From Persicaria tinctoria (Eukaryota; Streptophyta; Magnoliopsida; Caryophyllales; Polygonaceae), in assembly GCA_037127255.1 (NCBI GenBank), contig JBANSL010000012.1:18424615-18488614 (forward strand): 64,000 bases of DNA, read 5' to 3'. This document shows positions 45,001 through 58,140 of this stretch, one piece after another. The notes under the pieces were generated by a model, which saw only the letters and a list, made by a program, of their open reading frames with translations, ran no database searches and was not told the origin of the DNA. Positions within the stretch are counted from its first letter, which is position 1. Every line of letters starts with the position of its first letter. The translations under genes were made by a program, and so were the position numbers.

Positions 45001-46212
45001 TTATCAAAAGATTTACCAACTCAAATTGTAAAAAAATTTGTTAGCATTCCCCTTCCTCGGAATGCTTTACAGGATAGGTTGTATTAGTGGACTGATCGTT
45101 ATGGTTGGTTCACAACAAAAAGTGCACTACGCCTACTAACTAATCAAAGTAACCAACAACCGGATTGAACATCATGGATATGGAAACTGGACTCACTCCC
45201 TAAATTAAAAAATTTAATGTGGAAAGTTGCCTAACATGATCTTCCCACCAAAGCTAGGCTTTGTTCTAGGGGTGTCCCTACAACTCCTTCGTGTGTGTTC
45301 TGTAAAAACTCTATAGAGGATGAAATTCACCTTTTTGTGGATTGCAAATTCGCAAATCAGCACCCATTAAAAAGGGGTCACCGAAGCGCACCCAGGGCGC
45401 ATCTAGGATGCGTGTACTGGCGCACCCACTGTAATCAAAGGGATCTATTGGCCTGAATAGGGGAAACAATGCAGAAAAAGGAAAAAGAGGAACTGGTGTT
45501 GAAATGGTGGACAATCTGGTTTTTCAGAAACAGAATAATCTTTGAAAACAAAAAACTGCCAACGCAAATAGAAATCCAGCAATTCATCCAAACCCAAAAA
45601 CATAACTAGAACCTAACCAAAACCAGGGAAACACCGACATGGTCAAATCCCAGCAACAGAATTCTAGACAGAAACGGTATACAACAAAAAACATCCAGAT
45701 GAAGCAAGCCAAATCAGCAGTTCCAGAAACTCAACTTCGAAGGATCAACTTGGGCCAGTGGTGATAGTTATGCTGGTTTCATTATTCGAAACCATCTTGG
45801 ATTGGTCACTGCCTTAGGATCGGCAAAACTCGGGTTACAATCACCATTACAAGCAAAAAGTAGTGCTTTGAAAATTGGTATCATTAAAGCCTTGGAACTC
45901 AATATTACCCATCTCCACATTGAAGGGAATTCTTTAATAGTTATAAATCACCTGAAAAATAATAATAATCAGTGCCCATGAGAAGTGGAACTTCTTCTCT
46001 CAGATATCAAATCCGAATTGACCAAGTTTCAATCTGTAAAATTCTCTCATGTTTACAGATCGGTGAATGGAGTGGCGGATAAGATTGCACATCTTGGTCA
46101 CTCTACCGATATCAATAATATTAGTTCCGATTTAGTTCTCTTTGACCTCATCCGTAAGGATACTCTCAGATAGATGTATATTTATCCGGATTCTTTCATG
46201 GTTAAAAAAAAA
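42040..46212 (+). mobile_element. Degenerate LINE (L1-like), family A, with poly(A)
   Basis: The endonuclease begins about 42055 (NCRGISKPTFWMDVNAFCKN, then LALTETKAS, and GDTNEIL near 42460) and is cut by several stops. The RT region at 43290-44580 keeps NNKSSGPDGW, NYRPISLCSTIYKI, LIHPLQGAFVSDRAI and RGLRQGDPMSPFLFIL. The active site reads FNDE in place of FADD (44123-44134), and a frameshift lies near 43817. RNase H is at about 45720-46173 (LNFEGSTWASGDSYAGFIIR, FSHVYRSVNGVADKIAHLGH). The tail ends in A10 at about 46203-46212. It is the longest family A copy in the window, yet dead. Confidence 0.9.
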
Positions 46213-46679
46213 AGTTTGTGAGACGTCATATCAATGTTGGGATTTTTTTCAAAATATTCAATAAAAAATAAATATTTAACAAAATATTCACGTGTACAAA
46301 CTATTTACAAAAATATTCATTTTTGTCAGATATTTTAGAAAATGCGGTCTAAAACCGTGTTTTATTCACACGGCTCCTCCTCCAACTCCAGTCGTCTCCG
46401 CGGTCTTCCGACTACTATGAATTGTCTGATAGTCCTCCCCCCCACACCCACACAGACAAATATAGTATTGTCTGATAGTCCCCCCACCCCCCCCCCCCAC
46501 CCACCCACACAAAAAAAAAAAACCTAACAAGCAAATGGTTCAAGAAGGATTGGGCTGGGCTGGTTGAGCCGGGCTAGGTCGGCAATTCGTCACTATAAAC
46601 AAATGGGCTACATATGTGTAAGTGACGATAAGGTTCAAATGTAGGACATTAAGTTTTAAAAAAAATAAAAATCTTAAAA
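46213..46679. other. Spacer with a dispersed repeat and C-rich tracts
   Basis: 46240-46365 is an inverted relative of the repeat at 30171-30265, including the GCGGTCT palindrome. C-rich low-complexity runs lie at about 46437-46505. No gene. Confidence 0.5.
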
Positions 46680-48462
46680 TCTATATATAAAATACTAAAA
46701 CAGAGGCCGCTGGAGCGACCTCGCGGCCGCAGAATTGTCTGGATTAAACGGGATTATTTTCGCATGCGTGACATTTTCTAGATTAAAGTGGTATTATATT
46801 TTTGGGCCACATCAATTAATAAACCAATATAGTTAGGTGAAAAACTGATCTTTCTAGGTCAAATAATCTATCCAATATAACCTCATATCTTAATTAGTTT
46901 TAGTTTTTATGTTCATAAGATTTTATGTTGAATAGATAATTAATTAAGTGTTTAAGATAGAATATTGTAGTTCCTATATATATAGAGAGGTTATCTATGA
47001 CTCATCCTCAAACACCAAACCTTCATTACCATTGTTAGCTGCTTCAAATCAAGATTTGCCACAACTTTCAATATCATCATTAGCAAAGTTGTCGCAACCT
47101 TCAATATCATCATTAGTGACATGTATGCGATATTAACTCCAATTTAATCCAGAAAATGACACATAGGCGAGTCGCGCACATCAATTAATAAGTCAGTGTA
47201 AATATTAACCTCATATCTTAATCAAAGGAAAAAATATCATTGTAAAGATCTTTTGATTTTGAGCTATTTTAATATATTAAAACAATCTCCAAGAAACTTT
47301 GACTCAAAAATAAAATAAAATAACCGTACTGTAGTAAAATTAATATACTAAAACAATATTTTTTTTACTATGATTAATCTTTTTTTTTTACCAAGATAAT
47401 GCCAAACATTCATCTTTTTAGCCTAAAACCTTTTGTCACTTTATTTATCAAAAAACGTACTAAAGATTAATCCTTTTGTCACCCCATTTATCAATAAAAT
47501 TATTAAATTTAACAATTGAAATAAATAATATGGTATCCATATATTAGTTGTTATACATATCTTTAAAAATAAAATAAATCCATTGGTTTATTTGGGGTGA
47601 GGTAAAGATTAGAGTAATGATTAGATGTAAAAAAATATGTTAAGTGTAACGATTAAATCTAATAAGACATGTATTTTTGGAAAAAAAAAAAATAGATGGG
47701 CTAAAAAGACATGTATTTTGAGACGGAGGGAATACTAAAGCAGATGCCTGAAATGGGCTCTGGTGCGATTTCGCATCTATGGAATTTTCTGGATTAAAAC
47801 GAGATTATTTTTTCATACGTGTCATATTTTTGAAATAAAATGGTATTATCTTTTTGATCCACATCAATTAATACGTCAATATAGTTAGACAAAAAACTTA
47901 TCTTTTAAGATTATTGATCTGTCCAATATAACCTTATATCTTAATTAGGTTTTTTTTATAAATATTCAGCCTTATATCTTAATTAGGTAGAAAAATTATC
48001 GTTTTAGATAAATCTATCTAATATATACATGTGCTTCATATCGGCAATTATTTTAGATAAATTTATTTGATAAGGTTTAACCAACTTATAAAAATATCAT
48101 GTAGATAATTAATTTTTTTTAAAGTAACGTGTAAACCTATAAATCTATTTGGATAATGATTTGCATGATTTAGTCAATTAAATATAATTATAAATATAAT
48201 TTTGTTAAAAGTAACGTATGTATATGTTAAGTGGTTAGTTTAGATCAAATTAAATAAATCATAAAAAAATACTAAAATTATAGTATAATATTTAGTCAAT
48301 TATTTTACCTTTTAGATCAAATTGAATATAATATATTTATATATGATTTTATTTTCGCGAGCCACGTCAGTTAATAATCTAAGATAACATTTTAATATAT
48401 TTAATATAATAAAAATATAATTTATTAACAAGACGCGCAACCGCGCGGGTACCGAATACTAG
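46680..48462 (+). mobile_element. Non-autonomous Helitron, composite
   Basis: The 5' end TCTATATATAAAATACTAAA follows an A (46679). The 3' end has a hairpin CGCG-CAAC-CGCG shortly before ACTAG, followed by T (48463). This fits the Helitron rules: TC start, hairpin plus CTRR end, insertion between A and T. At about 47731 a second copy of the 5' region begins (AATACTAAAGCAGATGCC) without its first bases, joined to a Stowaway-like GAGACGGAGGGA end, so two related Helitrons lie head to tail or one captured the other. No Rep/helicase is present. Confidence 0.8.
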
Positions 48463-48907
48463 TAATCATAATAAATCATAGTATCCTTATAAAAAAATAA
48501 AAAAAATAAAAAATAAAATAAAATAAATCATAGTAGAACCACAATCTCAAATTTATTAAACCGGATCTCATTCTAACTCACAACCGATTCAAGTAAAAAC
48601 CGATACAATAAAATTCCAATTCAACTAAATTCTGATTCAACTAAAACCCGACTTGATTGATTTTTTTATTTAAACCGATCAATATTGACCCAAAACCAAC
48701 TTGATTCGATTAAATACGCATTCAAGCCAGCCAAACCAATATGATATGACTCGATCTAATAAAAAGAGTTATCTTATTTAACTCATATTTAAAATGAGAT
48801 GTGACTCAAAAATCGGCCCAACCACCCAAATTATCACCTCCAATAATATACCCGTGTGCCACGTACTACTGGCCTTTTTGATATTTTTACTTTAGTGATA
48901 TTTTTCT
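48463..48907. other. Spacer with CCGATT/AACC word repeats
   Basis: 48570-48760 carries many imperfect AACCGATTCAA / ACTTGATT words but no paired ends. No gene is recognised. Confidence 0.35.
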
Positions 48908-51900
48908 CTTTTTTTTTTTTTTTTTTTTTGACGCAAAATAAGAATTAGGTCGGGTCGGCCGCTGCAGAGGCCCTTCCTAGCGCATCCTTCCGGACGAGAA
49001 CTAGCAGTTCTGGATCATCCTCAAAGCAGACGTCGGCAGGGGAAACGTGGGCACTACGAGTAAGGTAGTCAGCCACAACATTCGATTCCCTGAAAAGATG
49101 ACGAATAGCAACATAAGTAAAGGACGAGATATCAGACAGTATATCAGCTTGTAGCATCTCTATTGTCCAGGGACATTTCCAATCCCCCAGTAGAGATTTT
49201 ATCACCAGTAAGTTGTCTCCTTCGATCAGAAGTGTAGATAGTTGCAACTCCTTTGCCCGTAACAAATCCATTCTGACTCCGAGATTTTCGGCATAAATCA
49301 CCGAGATATTTGTGCAAACAGATCTGCCAGCAGATACCACTAAACCCGCAGAGTCACGGATGACAAAACCATAAGACGAGTTGCCACTCGGGAGTACCGA
49401 ACCATCGAAATTGAGCTTATAACAATTCGGCGGGGGTTTATCCCACTTCCCGGACCGATTCTGAGCTCTTGTTTTAGTAGGACAACCCCTAATAGCCTGG
49501 TTGTGCGTACCGCAATGAATGCGATGAATAGGTATCAACGGACCAGTCGGATCATCGTCTAACTGTTTTGATTGTTTCCAACAATGACTAGTTGTGTTGT
49601 GGAACAACAAAATTTCATTGATAGTTACCTTGTATGTATGATCGAAAACGAGCTGGTTTCTAAAGAACCACATGGCCCACCAACCTGTAGCTAGAACGGC
49701 AAAAGTATTGGTCCCAATAGCACATTTTATAGCAGTAAGTGGAAACACATTTCCCATGCCGACAGAAACAGTGATACGTCCCGGAATGTGGATACGTAAA
49801 GATTTAAGCAAAGCAGTAGCCATGGGGAAACGAAGAAGCAGGTGATCACTCGATTCATTCGTGTTGCCACAGAAAACACAACCAGCAGGTACAACCACGT
49901 GCGACCTCTGTAATCTGGTTTTGGTCGGGAGACCATCACGGGAGATTTTCCAGAGGAAGTGTCGAACCTTAGGGGGCACATCGAGACTCCAGATCCAATC
50001 GCAATCGAAATCTGACGACCCGGTATTTGCAGATAGAAGGGAGTTGGCAGAGGCGGTTGAGAACCAACCATTTTTGCTTGGGCCCCAATATAGACGGTCC
50101 GTGATTTGGTTACTAGGCAAAGTTAGACCCATGATGTGGTCGATATCATCTTGTTTCAGAACATTTGTTAATGAGTCATTTATAAGTGTTTTGTTCCACT
50201 GACTGTTGGTGATGAAGTGAGCCACCGAAACTCCCAAGAGATTATCCGGATTGGGTCTCAGTGTTTTGGAACTCAACGGCCTCTTGAAGGCCCAGTTATG
50301 GGACCAGAAATCAATGGATTCCCCATTTCCGACCCTCCACTGAAGAGCTGGGAAGAACTGAGGTCTGATGGACATAAGGCGGGACCATTGCCACGAGGTA
50401 TTACCTTTTTTGTTATAACTGGAAAGGTCATGTCCTTTAAGGTATTTTTGTGAGATGACACGAACCCAGATGTTGTCTGGTTCGGAGATTATTTTCCAAA
50501 GAAGCTTCATTTGGAGAGCTATATTCATAGACTCCGCCTTATGAATCCCTAAACCACCTTTCATTGTGTCCGAACAGATTTTGTCCCAGCTAATCAGCGG
50601 TGGAGCTTTAGAGGTTTTGTTCCAAAAGAATTGTCTATACACTTTGTCGAGTTCATGAAGAACATGAGAGGGTAGCAGGAAAGCTTGCATAAGAAAAATT
50701 GGTTTGGCGCTCAGATTTGCTTTGATAAGCACCCGTCTCCCTTCGGCAGAAAGATTTGATGCTTTCCATTTCGTGAGTTGATTTTTGGTCTTGAGAACCA
50801 CATCAGCGAATGTGTCCCTATTGGTCCTACCGTTAACGATAGGGCAACCCAAATATTTGTCAAAATTGTTAGCCTGGGGAATGCCAAGTACTGCAATAGT
50901 AGATGCTATGGCGGTAGCAGTCGTGTTAGGAGACGCTTGGAAACTGGATTTGTGCAGGTTCACCTTTTGTCCCGAAATTAAACAGTATCTGTCTAAAATG
51001 GACAGTACAAAGGTACATGCCGAATGGGAGGCTTTGCAGAAAATAAGAATATCATCAGCAAACGCTAGGAAAGGAACCTTGATACCCGGACGACCGAAAG
51101 AGATACCCAGGTCCTTACTAGCTTGCCCTTTATTATGCAGTGTAAGTGCTAATACCTCAGAGGCTAGGATAAAGAGAAAAGGGGAGAGGGGGTCTCCTTG
51201 TCTTAAACCTCTAGTGGGTTTAAATACTGAGGTTGGTTCATCATTAACGAGAACCGAGTAGGATACACTTGAAACACATTCTTTTATTCTGTTAATAAAG
51301 AGGTCATTAAAACCATACTTAGCTAAAACTTGGAACAGAAAGGACCATTCGATGCGATCGTATGCCTTTTCCATATCTAACTTTAGAGCAACCATGCCCA
51401 TTTTGCCTTTCTTCATCCGAAACGAATGCAAAGCCTCATGAGCAATCAGAATGTTGTCCTGGATAGATCTCCCTTTTGTGAAAGCTCCCTGGAGGGGATG
51501 TATAAGTTTCTCAAAAATCTTGGTTAACCGTGCTGAAATTACTTTAGCTATGATTTTGTAAATTGTAGAGCATAGACTGATAGGTCTGTAGTGGTTTACT
51601 GCAGTCGGGTCATCACATTTTGGTAGAAGCGTAATGAAAGTATGGTTTGTCTGACACAGTAACCTGCCACTAGTGAAGAAAGCTTTGACCGCTTTTATTA
51701 CAAAGGGCCCAACTGTAGGCCAGAACTTTTGGTAGAACCCAGCTGGGAAGCCATCAGGGCCCGGAGCCTTATCCGGGCTCATAGAAAATACAGCCGATTT
51801 AATCTCATTGTTTGTAACAGGAGCCGAGAGCATGTCGTTATCTGCTTGTGAAACTAAGGATGGGATGACCGCTAGGTCTGGAGACAGATCCGAAACAGGG

Positions 51901-53172
51901 GTCGAAGAGGCTCTGAAACGAGCTTTGAAGTCGCGGACAAATTCCTATTGGATTTGTGGAAATTAGATGAGGATTCCCCACCGGGAAGTATGATAGATTT
52001 GATCATTTTCCTGCCTCTTTTTGCAGTAGCGATCTTATGGAAGTAGCCTGAATTGGAGTCATTGAGTTTGGTATGTTTGACTTTAGCCCGTTGGCTCCAA
52101 TAGCGACGGTGAAAATCGAGCATTCGTTCTCTTTTGTTGAGTAATTGTTTTAGGATTTGAAGATCCTGACTGTTATAATTTGAGATAAGGGAAGTCTGTA
52201 AACTAAGGAGCTTTTGATCCGTTACAAGAATTTGGTTATGAATACTGCGAACTGTATTCTTATGCCAGGTTTTAGATAGCTTTAGATAGTTTTTTTGAGA
52301 TAGTTTTTTTGAACATGATTTCAAAAAAAAAGAAGCAATTTGAACATCAAAGAACCTTGTGGGTTTGCTCTCCAAGCTTGCGAGACTAAGTTTCTGTAAT
52401 CAGCCCTTGAGGCCCAAGCCAATTCGAACTTAAATGGTCTATTCTTAGGTTGAATGTTGTGACGAAAATCTGTGGATATCGGAGCATGATCAGATCTAGT
52501 GAAGGGATGGATCTGTGTACGAAGTGAGTCAAAAATGGTAAGCATGTCCGTGTGGATTAGAAGGCGATCAAGTTTTTCCAAACAAATGACCACATCTTTC
52601 GATTTCCGTTGCCAAGTAAACTGACCCCCACTGGATGGTACTTCTAGTAGAGAGAGTCTATTCTTTAAATCTAGTAAGCGCGTGAAATGCGACGTCGAAG
52701 GATAGTCTCCTCCAAGTTTATCAGCTGGGGAAGCTATTTCCTTTAGGTCTCCCATAATGCAGAAAGGAATAACAAGTGACTGTATATAAAAGGAGATTGT
52801 ATCCCAGAAGGGTGATTTGCGACGCTCATCCGGTGGGGCATAGACCACAAGTACCGCAAAACACCGCTTTGTAGTGTAGTCCGAGTAGTTAAAGTGAATA
52901 AATCGGTGGTGAACCGAAATAAGATCAATGGATCCTTGTGAGGCAGGGATGTCCTTCCATAGAAGACAGATTCCCCCAGAAAAACTAATAACCGGGTCAA
53001 AAGCAACATTCGAGAAACCACATTTCCGCAGTGTGCTCTCGGAAGGAACCTTATCAGTCTTAGTTTCTAAAAGAGCTAGAACGTTGATATTATTATTTTG
53101 ACAGAAAATATCAACATTTGTCCATAAATTACGGCTCCGGATGCCGAGTGAGTTCCAGGTGCATATATTCAT
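48908..53172 (-). mobile_element. LINE (L1-like), family B, RT and RNase H intact
   Basis: Minus strand. The endonuclease (53172-52321) starts MNICTWNSLGIRSRNLWTNV and includes LALLETKTD, a GDLKEI variant of GDFNEI, and SDHAPI. An A9 homopolymer at about 52323-52331 shifts the frame. A second shift and a stop lie near 51950. From 51833 an unbroken 962-residue frame holds the RT (PDKAPGPDGFPAGFYQ, NHYRPISLCSTIYKI, RGLRQGDPLSPFLFIL, active site FADD at 51051-51062), a zinc-binding linker and RNase H with all four acidic positions (NFDGS, YAENLG, IEGDN, VVADYL). A T run on plus at 48908-48929 is its poly(A). The sequence differs clearly from family A. Confidence 0.92.
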
Positions 53173-55432
53173 AAAAACCTTTTTGGGCGAACAGTTTGTA
53201 CTAATCTAGGGCCGACATGCTTTGTCTTAAAGAAAAGAACCATAAAAGAGATAGTTCGATTCAGGGATACATTAAGTACTTGTAAGTTAATCGAGAAAGG
53301 CAAGCAAGGAAGCACATCACTGCACGCGCTGGTAAATGCAACTTGATACATGCTTTTACTGATTAAGTAATATATGTTACATGGGCAATTACGCCATTGC
53401 ATAAGACTCGTAAGAGTCGAAGGGGTTGTAATATAAGGGCGTTGTACGATCGTTGTTGCCTGATAAGGCTTATACATCGAGTGTATTAGTTGGTCAATAC
53501 TAAATGAAGGGCAAACCCATGAAGCATAGTTTATAATTAAAGCAACTACAATTAGATTCCAAATGAAAGCAGCAGTTCCCTGTTAGGATCATCTCGAAGA
53601 CTATAAACAAAAAGGCAGTAGGTAAACTTACCAAGATGAAATAACTTTGTCATCAAGCAACTAAAATGGTAATTAATAGTCTTATTCCAATAATACATCG
53701 TTAAGTATTTAGTAGTTAGTTGACATGATTAATTGTAAGAATCTTTGGTATAGTTATGGTTGTGCGTGGCTTGTGAGCCGAGGAGGATATTGGCAGTAAG
53801 TTTAACCCAGTTATGGTGAATGCAGCTGATGTAGTAATCCCGAAAGTGACGCGTTTCAAGCAGCCCATAGTCGCATGGATCCAAAGAAGACATGTATGTA
53901 TGACACATTCCGAGTCTCGGGGTTACCGAAAAACATACGTTTCTGCCAGTAATGCTGTTAAGCCAAAGGAAGTGAAAGCAAACTTTATTAGTATCATTCG
54001 AGGAAAGACCGTAGCAAGGCATATCCAAGAGATGCCAAAGAAGAGAGGTGACTCTCCCCAAGGCACACGAGTCCAAGATACTGCATAACGGTAAGAACCT
54101 ACAAAAATATAAACCAAGCGCAGCAGTGCCATATGGTTGTCCAAAAAGGAAAGGGAACCAAAAAACAATAGTAAGCAGAATCGGCCAGTACACAAGCAAG
54201 TCGAGCAACCGACCATACAAAAAAAAAGTACCAAATATAGGCAAGGAAAATGTATGGCAGAGAAGTAGGATTGTGAATCCTTAAGCACCCAATTGATTGT
54301 AAATCATAGGTAACATGTTGGTACAAAAAAAGAGTATTGTAGTAGATATGATCCTGGTAAATAAAGCTTACAGGGGGTAAGCCTAGATGATTGTACTCAA
54401 GATGAATAACCCAAAGAGTGTACAAACTAGTAGAGTTATACACCATGAACACAAAAATGTCCATTCTTGTAGAGTTTGTAGTAACTAAATTTGCAAAAGT
54501 AATGCACTCAAGAGCACAATCGGTCGATTTGAAGTCGAAAAGAGCTGAACAAAAACTAATCCTAAGATTAGAGTCGGTACTAAAAGCCGAATTGATATTA
54601 GTCACAATAAAACAAGGTACGAGGGTACAAAGGGGCCTGTGAAAGAACCTGGACCACCTATGGTCGAGAGCTGCAGGGCCAACATCGACAGCCCCAGAGG
54701 GCTCCAATGAAGCCGGCCACGGTGTTTGGTTGTTCTTGGGTTGCCGTCGCCGCCAACAAAAGCACGAAGCAGGGTTGGGCGAGACAAGGAGCGAACAGGA
54801 AGGCGTTGACAGACCGAGACCGAGAACAGGGATGAAGAGGGAGCCTTGAGGAGGAAGAACCCATAGCTTCAACCACCACCACCAACCCCGGACATCCAAA
54901 ACGGACATCCGAAACCCAGAAATAGGAGCCAGCCGCTGGCCAAAGGACCACCGTTCTTCATTTCGGTGGAAAAGGATGAGTTGCATCGGCACTTTTAGTG
55001 GCCGGTAGCAATCGATTGCACCAAACACCCGATTTTCAGGGCTGATTGGAAGATCTCCAAGAAGAATTTGTGATTTTGCATAAGAAATTTTCCAATTAGG
55101 AAGGAGATTTGCTTGTTGAGGCCAAGTTGGGCGGCGCTACGGGGCTGTTTGTTTAGGGTTTGGCGGCGGTGGCCGCGGGTGGGTATGATGTACCTCCTGC
55201 GCGTGAGGCGCGTTAATTTTGGCTGGAAAGGGTTTCATTCGTTCGGTGGTAAGAAAGTTTACCATGATTTTGTGATATTTTTCTTTATCTTTGATCTCAT
55301 GTACCAGGTGGAGTATATATTTTATTTTTATGTAAAACAACACAACTAAGTCTAACTAACTAAGATCCCATGGTTGAGCGACAGGAAGCCTTAAAAAAGA
55401 GAGACGTCGGCAACATATATATATATATTATA
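53173..55432 (-). other. Upstream of LINE family B: spacer and GC-rich island
   Basis: 53173-54300 is T-rich on minus with long but hydrophobic, domain-free frames. 54600-55240 is GC-rich on minus (CGGCGACGGCAACCC words). It could be the 5' part or the ORF1 remnant of the LINE, but I recognise no ORF1 domain. Confidence 0.35.
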
Positions 55433-55672
55433 CTCCCTCCGTTAAAAAATATAAGTCTTTTTAGGCTTAAAATTTTGTTTAGAAATATAAGTCTTTTTAG
55501 GTTTTTTAGGCATTAGGTTAAGAGAAAATTAACTTTTTGACTTGTTTTATGAAATGTTATTGGTTGTTTGTAGTTGTGGATAATTAATAAGGGGTATAAA
55601 AATAATATTTTTATGATTTCCTTAATATGTGTGCAAACACCTAAAAAGACTTATAATTTTGAACGGAGGGAG
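55433..55672. mobile_element. Stowaway MITE 2
   Basis: This 240-bp element begins CTCCCTCCGTT and ends AACGGAGGGAG, with TA on both sides (55431-55432 and 55673-55674). Confidence 0.9.
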
Positions 55673-56950
55673 TATGTGATTAATGTGAATGGTGTAACTA
55701 GATTGCGGACGCCGCACACATGCGGAGGTCGTAGGATCTCAGATCCGACGTCTTCCTCCTGCTCAGATCCGGCGTCCATGGAGGTCGTAGGATCTCAGAT
55801 CTGAATCTCTCTCCATCCTTCCTTCCCTCTGTCGTTCCTCGTCAATCGTCGTTGTTCGTTCCTTTTACTCAGGCGATGCCGGGCTGCCGGTTGTCTGATT
55901 GCCGGCTTCTTCCAGCGGAATAGGTAAGCTTCGTCCCGCCCCCCCCCCCCCCCCCCCCCCCCCCCGAGGTTTATCTCCCTTGAGGTTTTAGATAATTGCT
56001 TCCTTCCTCAAATGTTGGTTTTTTCGTTATGAGTAACAGGAAGACCAGAGTTGAGAGGCTTACCCCGCTTCATAGTTCATCATGTAACTCACTGGTCTCA
56101 CATGTGCATCTTTGCCTCAATTTATATATATTGTATGATATTATATAATTTTGGATGCATCTTTGCCTCAATTTATATATATTGCCTATTGACATTGTTA
56201 TCTTGTCTCCCGGTCAATCCATATGATGAAAATATGAATTTCGAGGTGTCTTATGTATTGCAGGGAGCAAGCTTCTAGTGCTTCTGGTAAAGCTAATTCC
56301 AGAATCTGAATTTCGAGGTGTCTTATGTAATGCAGGAACTAGCTTCTAGTGCTTCTGGTAAAGCTAATTCCATCATGTCTGGTGATGAAAGGAATCAGGT
56401 GCATGAACCCAGATTAAGGTATGTACACATACCTTAATTTGTACATACTTTCATATGGGTTGCTACTGTGATGATTTTGCCACTATATACAGTGGACTTT
56501 GAAATTCTATAGAGCAAGAATGTGTCTTTTCTGGCATCTGTGACACAACAAAGGACTTGTTCGGTTTGGAGGGTTGGGTTAGTTTTGAGTTGCATTATTC
56601 TACAATTATTTGTAGAAGTGTTAGTGTGTTTGAATCAAAGTTTCTTTCCTGCAGTGTAATTGTTGAAGCACTCAAGTTGGACAGCCTACAGAAGCTCTGC
56701 TCATATATGATTAAACTTAAACTTGTATATGATTCTTTTCTTTTTCTTCTTGGTGAAAGGGCCTTAAATTTGAGTTTTTGAAGATTTTCTTCTTTAATGA
56801 AAATTATTTACATCCCCATAGGAACATATTGGAATATGATGTTCGTGAAGAAAGGAGACATGAGCTTGAATATGTAGAAAATTAACCCTATGTTTTGTCT
56901 TATTATTTTGTAATTAATCTCCATATGTATATATTTTACCATTTCAAGAA
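55673..56950. repeat. Unclassified region with duplications and a C27 tract
   Basis: GGAGGTCGTAGGATCTCAGA occurs twice near 55724 and 55780. A run of 27 C residues lies at 55939-55965. TGCATCTTTGCCTCAATTTA is duplicated near 56104 and 56156. GAATTTCGAGGTGTCTTATG begins a duplication of about 65 bp at 56236 and 56308. Short exon-like frames follow (MSGDERNQVHEPRLR near 56374 and NILEYDVREERRHELEYVEN near 56823), which may be remnants of a captured gene. No family is recognised. Confidence 0.4.
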
Positions 56951-58140
56951 GTGTAATCACAAATGTGTGGTCAATAAAAATGCAATTAATGAAGTGTCAT
57001 CACATTTCATTCTCATATGTTATCAATTGTATAAAAATGTTATAAATAAAAATGTCATCAAAATACAATGTCATGACATATGATAAAGATCAATGAGATG
57101 TAATCACAAATGTTATCAATGAATAAAAATTATCATTAAAAGAGGTCATCGTTGAAGTTTAATCACTCATATTTTATGGAAACGATTTTGAGTCCGACAA
57201 GGAGATTGATGCCCACTAATATGGAAACGAAGAGATGGAAATGAAGAAGAGTTATGTTGTTAGCAACTACTTTGATGCCACTTTTGAAAAGGTGGAATCT
57301 TTAGAAATGTTGTATATAATTCTTGGATGGTTATGACATTTTGTATTGATTTTATTTATTCCGCATTATATTACTTACATTGATGCATTTTTTTTAGTTG
57401 ATGACATGTTATAATATGTGTTTTTACGTATACAACCAATATTAATGTCGTAGTTTCAAAGACTTTGTATTTTTATATGTGCAATAAGGTGACAATATTT
57501 TGATTCCACGTTTTAAGCTCTTATGTCATCAATTATATAAAATTGTCACCATAAACAATTGTGATTAATGAAGCATAATAACAACTGTCATCCATGAATA
57601 AAAATTTAATACATATGTCACCACAAGTGATTGCATCAATTAAGTGTAATCACAAACGTGTCATCAGGGAATAAAAGTATAATCGATGAAAATATATTGT
57701 TATACAATTGATTAAATTAAAAAAGTGGTATCAAATGATTTGATTAAAAAAAATGGCATCAAATAATTACATTGGAAAAATGGCATCAAAACACTACTTT
57801 GAAAAAATTGTATCACATTAATGAAAAAAATGTCATCGAGAAACTACTTTGAAAAAATATCATCAAAATACTACTTTGAAAAAATATCATCAAAAATATG
57901 GCATCACGGTAAAAAAATATCATCAAAAAATTGACATGAAAAAAGTGGCATCAGTCGTTAACAGTAAAAAAATGGCATCAATGGTCAACGTGACATTACA
58001 GTAAACAAAGTGGCATCAAGGTTTAAAAAAAGTGGCATTAAAAAAGTGTCATCCAATCATTTCATTAGAAAAGTGGCATTAAAGTGAAAATAAAATATAA
58101 TAAAATTTTGGCATCAAAACGGTAAAATATGACATCACTT
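56951..58140. repeat. Field of degenerate TGGCATCA / TGTCATCA repeats
   Basis: The word TGGCATCA, TGTCATCA or a close variant recurs dozens of times in about 1.2 kb, mostly followed by A-rich spacers of 10 to 30 bp. There is no fixed unit length and no coding sequence. Dense short repeats of this kind are known from the subterminal parts of CACTA and Mutator-type elements, but I found no matching ends. Confidence 0.55.

Noticed and set aside
54099..55028. 309-residue frame on minus upstream of LINE B
   Set aside because: Hydrophobic, composition-driven and without ORF1 motifs such as a CCHC knuckle; kept only as unclassified spacer.
56951..58140. CRISPR-like regular repeats
   Set aside because: Short degenerate words with irregular spacing in a plant genome; no repeat-spacer structure.
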